Assembly: GCF_003688405.1 (NCBI RefSeq)
Contig: NZ_REFC01000012.1
Span: 744,001-808,000 of the forward strand
DNA from: Ulvibacter antarcticus
Lineage (GTDB): Bacteria; Bacteroidota; Bacteroidia; Flavobacteriales; Flavobacteriaceae
DNA length: 64,000 nt
Direction: 5' to 3'
Below the pieces are notes generated by a model that was not told the origin of the DNA, did not search any database, and saw nothing but the letters and a program-made list of their open reading frames with translations. Positions 62,521 through 64,000 of this stretch are shown piece by piece. Each line of letters starts with the position of its first letter. Positions within the stretch are counted from its first letter, which is position 1. The translations under genes were made by a program, and so were the position numbers.

Positions 62521-63186
62521 TTGAAAAAAAATCACATTATTCTGCTCATTTTAGCTGTGATTCTGATTGTAGGAGGAATCATCTTCTTTTTTAATCAGAA
62601 TTTATTGAAGACCTATCACATTTCAACAACTGCAAATGAGCCAGCACTGGAACAAGGAACATTTATAATTAGTTCCAGTTTATGGAAGCCAAAGAAGAAC
62701 GATTTCGTTCTCTTTAAGCATAAAGATTCAGTCTTTGGAATCGGTGCATATATTTATAGACTTATTGCCACTGAAGGTGATACACTTCGAATCAAAAACA
62801 GTACTACTTTTATAAACAGTTCAAATGTAGATAGTAGTTTAAATCTAAAACATGCGTATTTTATTTCTGAAAAGCAAATGAATAATGTTATGGATAACCC
62901 GGATTATCAAGAGGCATACCTTACGCAAGACAGCTACTTAGTTCATTTAAAAGATTCTATTGCAGCGAAAAACGACTATAAGAGAAACTTAATGAAAGTG
63001 AGTGAACCAAATCCGATTGTGAGTAAAGTCTACAACGCAAATTGGAATGCAAACTTTTTCGGACCTTTAGTAATTCCAGAAAACAAGATATTTGTTATGG
63101 GTGATAATCGTGATAATGCGATGGATTCAAGATATATAGGACTCATCGATGAAGAAGAGATCATTGGTGTAGTAAGAACAAATTGA
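62521..63186 (+). CDS. signal peptidase I-like pseudoenzyme
   Basis: A 221-residue membrane-anchored S26-fold protein with a TTG start; one N-terminal helix (residues 5-25) precedes the domain. Alignment by eye with the LepB encoded just before it puts ISTTANEPAL opposite IPTSSLEKTL, so the nucleophile Ser is replaced by Ala; YIYRLIATEGD is opposite YVKRCVGLPGD, so the catalytic Lys is replaced by Tyr. Box E is kept as FVMGDNRDNAMDSRYIG, and PLVIPENKIFV is normal, so the fold is probably intact. It should lack peptidase activity but could assist LepB, as inactive SpsA-type homologues are thought to do in other bacteria. Confidence 0.85.
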   Translation: MKKNHIILLILAVILIVGGIIFFFNQNLLKTYHISTTANEPALEQGTFIISSSLWKPKKNDFVLFKHKDSVFGIGAYIYRLIATEGDTLRIKNSTTFINSSNVDSSLNLKHAYFISEKQMNNVMDNPDYQEAYLTQDSYLVHLKDSIAAKNDYKRNLMKVSEPNPIVSKVYNANWNANFFGPLVIPENKIFVMGDNRDNAMDSRYIGLIDEEEIIGVVRTN

Positions 63187-63258
63187 GAAGATCATCAGTA
63201 AAATCAATACCTTCAGAAAATATCAAATCAACAATTAAACGAAAGACGGAAAAACTAA

Positions 63259-63885
63259 ATGACGAAGATCCTTCTATATCCTACATACTTTCCATCTATT
63301 GTGCAGATGATTGCGGTGGTGAAGGCAGAAGAAGTTGTATTTGAAATTAATGACAATTACCAAAAACAAACCTATCGTAACCGCACATATATTGCTCACA
63401 ATAATGGCAAATTATTGCTCAATATTCCAATAAAACATACAAAGGACGGTGAACGTCAGAAAACGGCCGATGTGGTTATAGAAAATGACTTCCCATGGCA
63501 GTTACATCATTGGAAATCCTTACAGACAGCCTATCGCACTTCTCCTTTCTTTGAATTTTATGAAGATGATTTAATGCCAATTTTTAAAACTCCGGCTAGT
63601 TCGTTATTAAAATTAAACTTTCAAATTTTTGAAATGCTTCAGGAGCTTATTGGTTTCAGTACAGATTATTCTAACACTGAAACATACCAAAAAACACCTG
63701 ATTTCCTGGACTTACGATTACTTTGCGATGTGAGAAAAGCGAAGAAGTTCGTTATGGAGCCATATACCCAGGTTTTGGAGGCAAATCATGGATTTTTACC
63801 AAATTTATCGGTCCTGGATCTCCTTTTTAATGAAGGTCCTAACACCCTGAATTATTTGGAATCGCAAAGTTTTAAATTCGAGTAG
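63259..63885 (+). CDS. WbqC family protein
   Basis: A 208-residue protein of the WbqC-like family, recognised by LYPTYFPSIVQM near the N-terminus, the YRNRTYI and LLLNIPIKH strands, HHWKSLQTAYRTSPFFEFYEDDL in the middle, and the late LDLLFNEGPNTLNYL. In O-antigen clusters WbqC-like proteins are linked to sugar N-acylation, but this copy is a housekeeping one seen after lepB in many Bacteroidota. The function is not established. ATG start; no signal peptide. Confidence 0.87.
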   Translation: MTKILLYPTYFPSIVQMIAVVKAEEVVFEINDNYQKQTYRNRTYIAHNNGKLLLNIPIKHTKDGERQKTADVVIENDFPWQLHHWKSLQTAYRTSPFFEFYEDDLMPIFKTPASSLLKLNFQIFEMLQELIGFSTDYSNTETYQKTPDFLDLRLLCDVRKAKKFVMEPYTQVLEANHGFLPNLSVLDLLFNEGPNTLNYLESQSFKFE

Positions 63886-63937
63886 TGTTGAAGATTGCAC
63901 CTTAGGGTTTTTCATTAGGATGCTCAGTGATCGACTG

Positions 63938-64000
63938 TTACCAACCAACCTTAGCGCTTATAGGATAATGATCTGAAAACGTGCGCTTACTAGTTTCAAA
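63938..64000 (-). CDS. C-terminus of an endonuclease/exonuclease/phosphatase family protein (partial)
   Basis: The minus strand is open from the window edge to TAA at 63938-63940, reading KRTFSDHYPISAKVGW at the end. SDHYPI is the C-terminal SDHxPV motif of the endonuclease/exonuclease/phosphatase superfamily, with the catalytic His, so the gene enters the window from the right. Only the last 20 residues are visible. Confidence 0.7.
   Translation of the reverse strand, partial: FETSKRTFSDHYPISAKVGW

Overview
The window is chromosomal DNA from an AT-rich, probably marine member of the Bacteroidota, most likely Flavobacteriaceae. The evidence is a SusC/SusD pair, many lipoprotein signals of the form (S/A)C after a short hydrophobic stretch, promoters of the Bacteroidota type (TTG, 19 bases, TATATTTG), DUF5683 and enlarged LepB proteins, and the typical gene order parA-parB-DUF5683-dapB-lepB-wbqC. 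Nothing marks the window as a phage or plasmid.

Layout. 1-10.9 kb is a mixed accessory region: a DUF1203 protein, a small lipoprotein, a membrane histidine kinase with a stand-alone receiver, a three-gene cluster (HipA-like kinase, DUF3037 protein, alpha/beta hydrolase), a methyltransferase, an orphan C-terminal piece of a contractile-injection-system tape measure protein, and an S9-type hydrolase. 11.3-33.0 kb is a complete alginate utilisation locus. 33.1-35.4 kb holds a DMT transporter and tRNA-Pro(GGG), which is bordered on both sides by tandem repeats. 35.4-38.9 kb is a three-subunit acyl-CoA (propionyl-CoA) carboxylase operon. 39.2-48.8 kb holds two very large convergent genes, a STAND-like NTPase with TPRs and a dual alpha/beta-hydrolase/CHAT protease-like protein, with tRNA-Pro(TGG) and another repeat array between them. 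49.1-64 kb is mostly housekeeping: PQQ-type sugar dehydrogenase with two cytochromes c, udk, ftsB-like, methylmalonyl-CoA mutase subunits, a GNAT, an SDR, parAB, dapB, lepB, a lepB-like pseudoenzyme, wbqC and the end of an exo/endonuclease gene.

How the parts work together. In the alginate locus, SusC/SusD import oligomers, PL6, PL7 (two paralogues) and PL17 lyases cut alginate to unsaturated monomers, KdgF opens them to DEH, SDR enzymes reduce DEH to KDG, KdgK phosphorylates it and KDPG aldolase splits KDPG to pyruvate and glyceraldehyde 3-phosphate; an ExuT-like MFS protein imports uronates. Three operons (PL6 onwards, PL17-kdgF, susCD) start with nearly identical promoters in which 12-bp TTGGTTAACCAA-type palindromes, repeated every 13 bp, overlap the -7 box. 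The same palindrome lies in front of the FadR-type gntR gene, which makes that protein the likely regulator. The carboxylase operon and the mutase genes together form the two signature steps of propionyl-CoA to succinyl-CoA conversion.

The least explained items are the gluconokinase/6-phosphogluconate dehydrogenase fusion and the NRAMP-like transporter lacking its metal ligands (both inside the alginate operon), the CHAT/dual-hydrolase and STAND pair, the HipA-like/DUF3037/hydrolase cluster, the two arrays in which pieces of tRNA-Pro are repeated together with REP-like palindromes, and a signal peptidase paralogue that has lost both catalytic residues.
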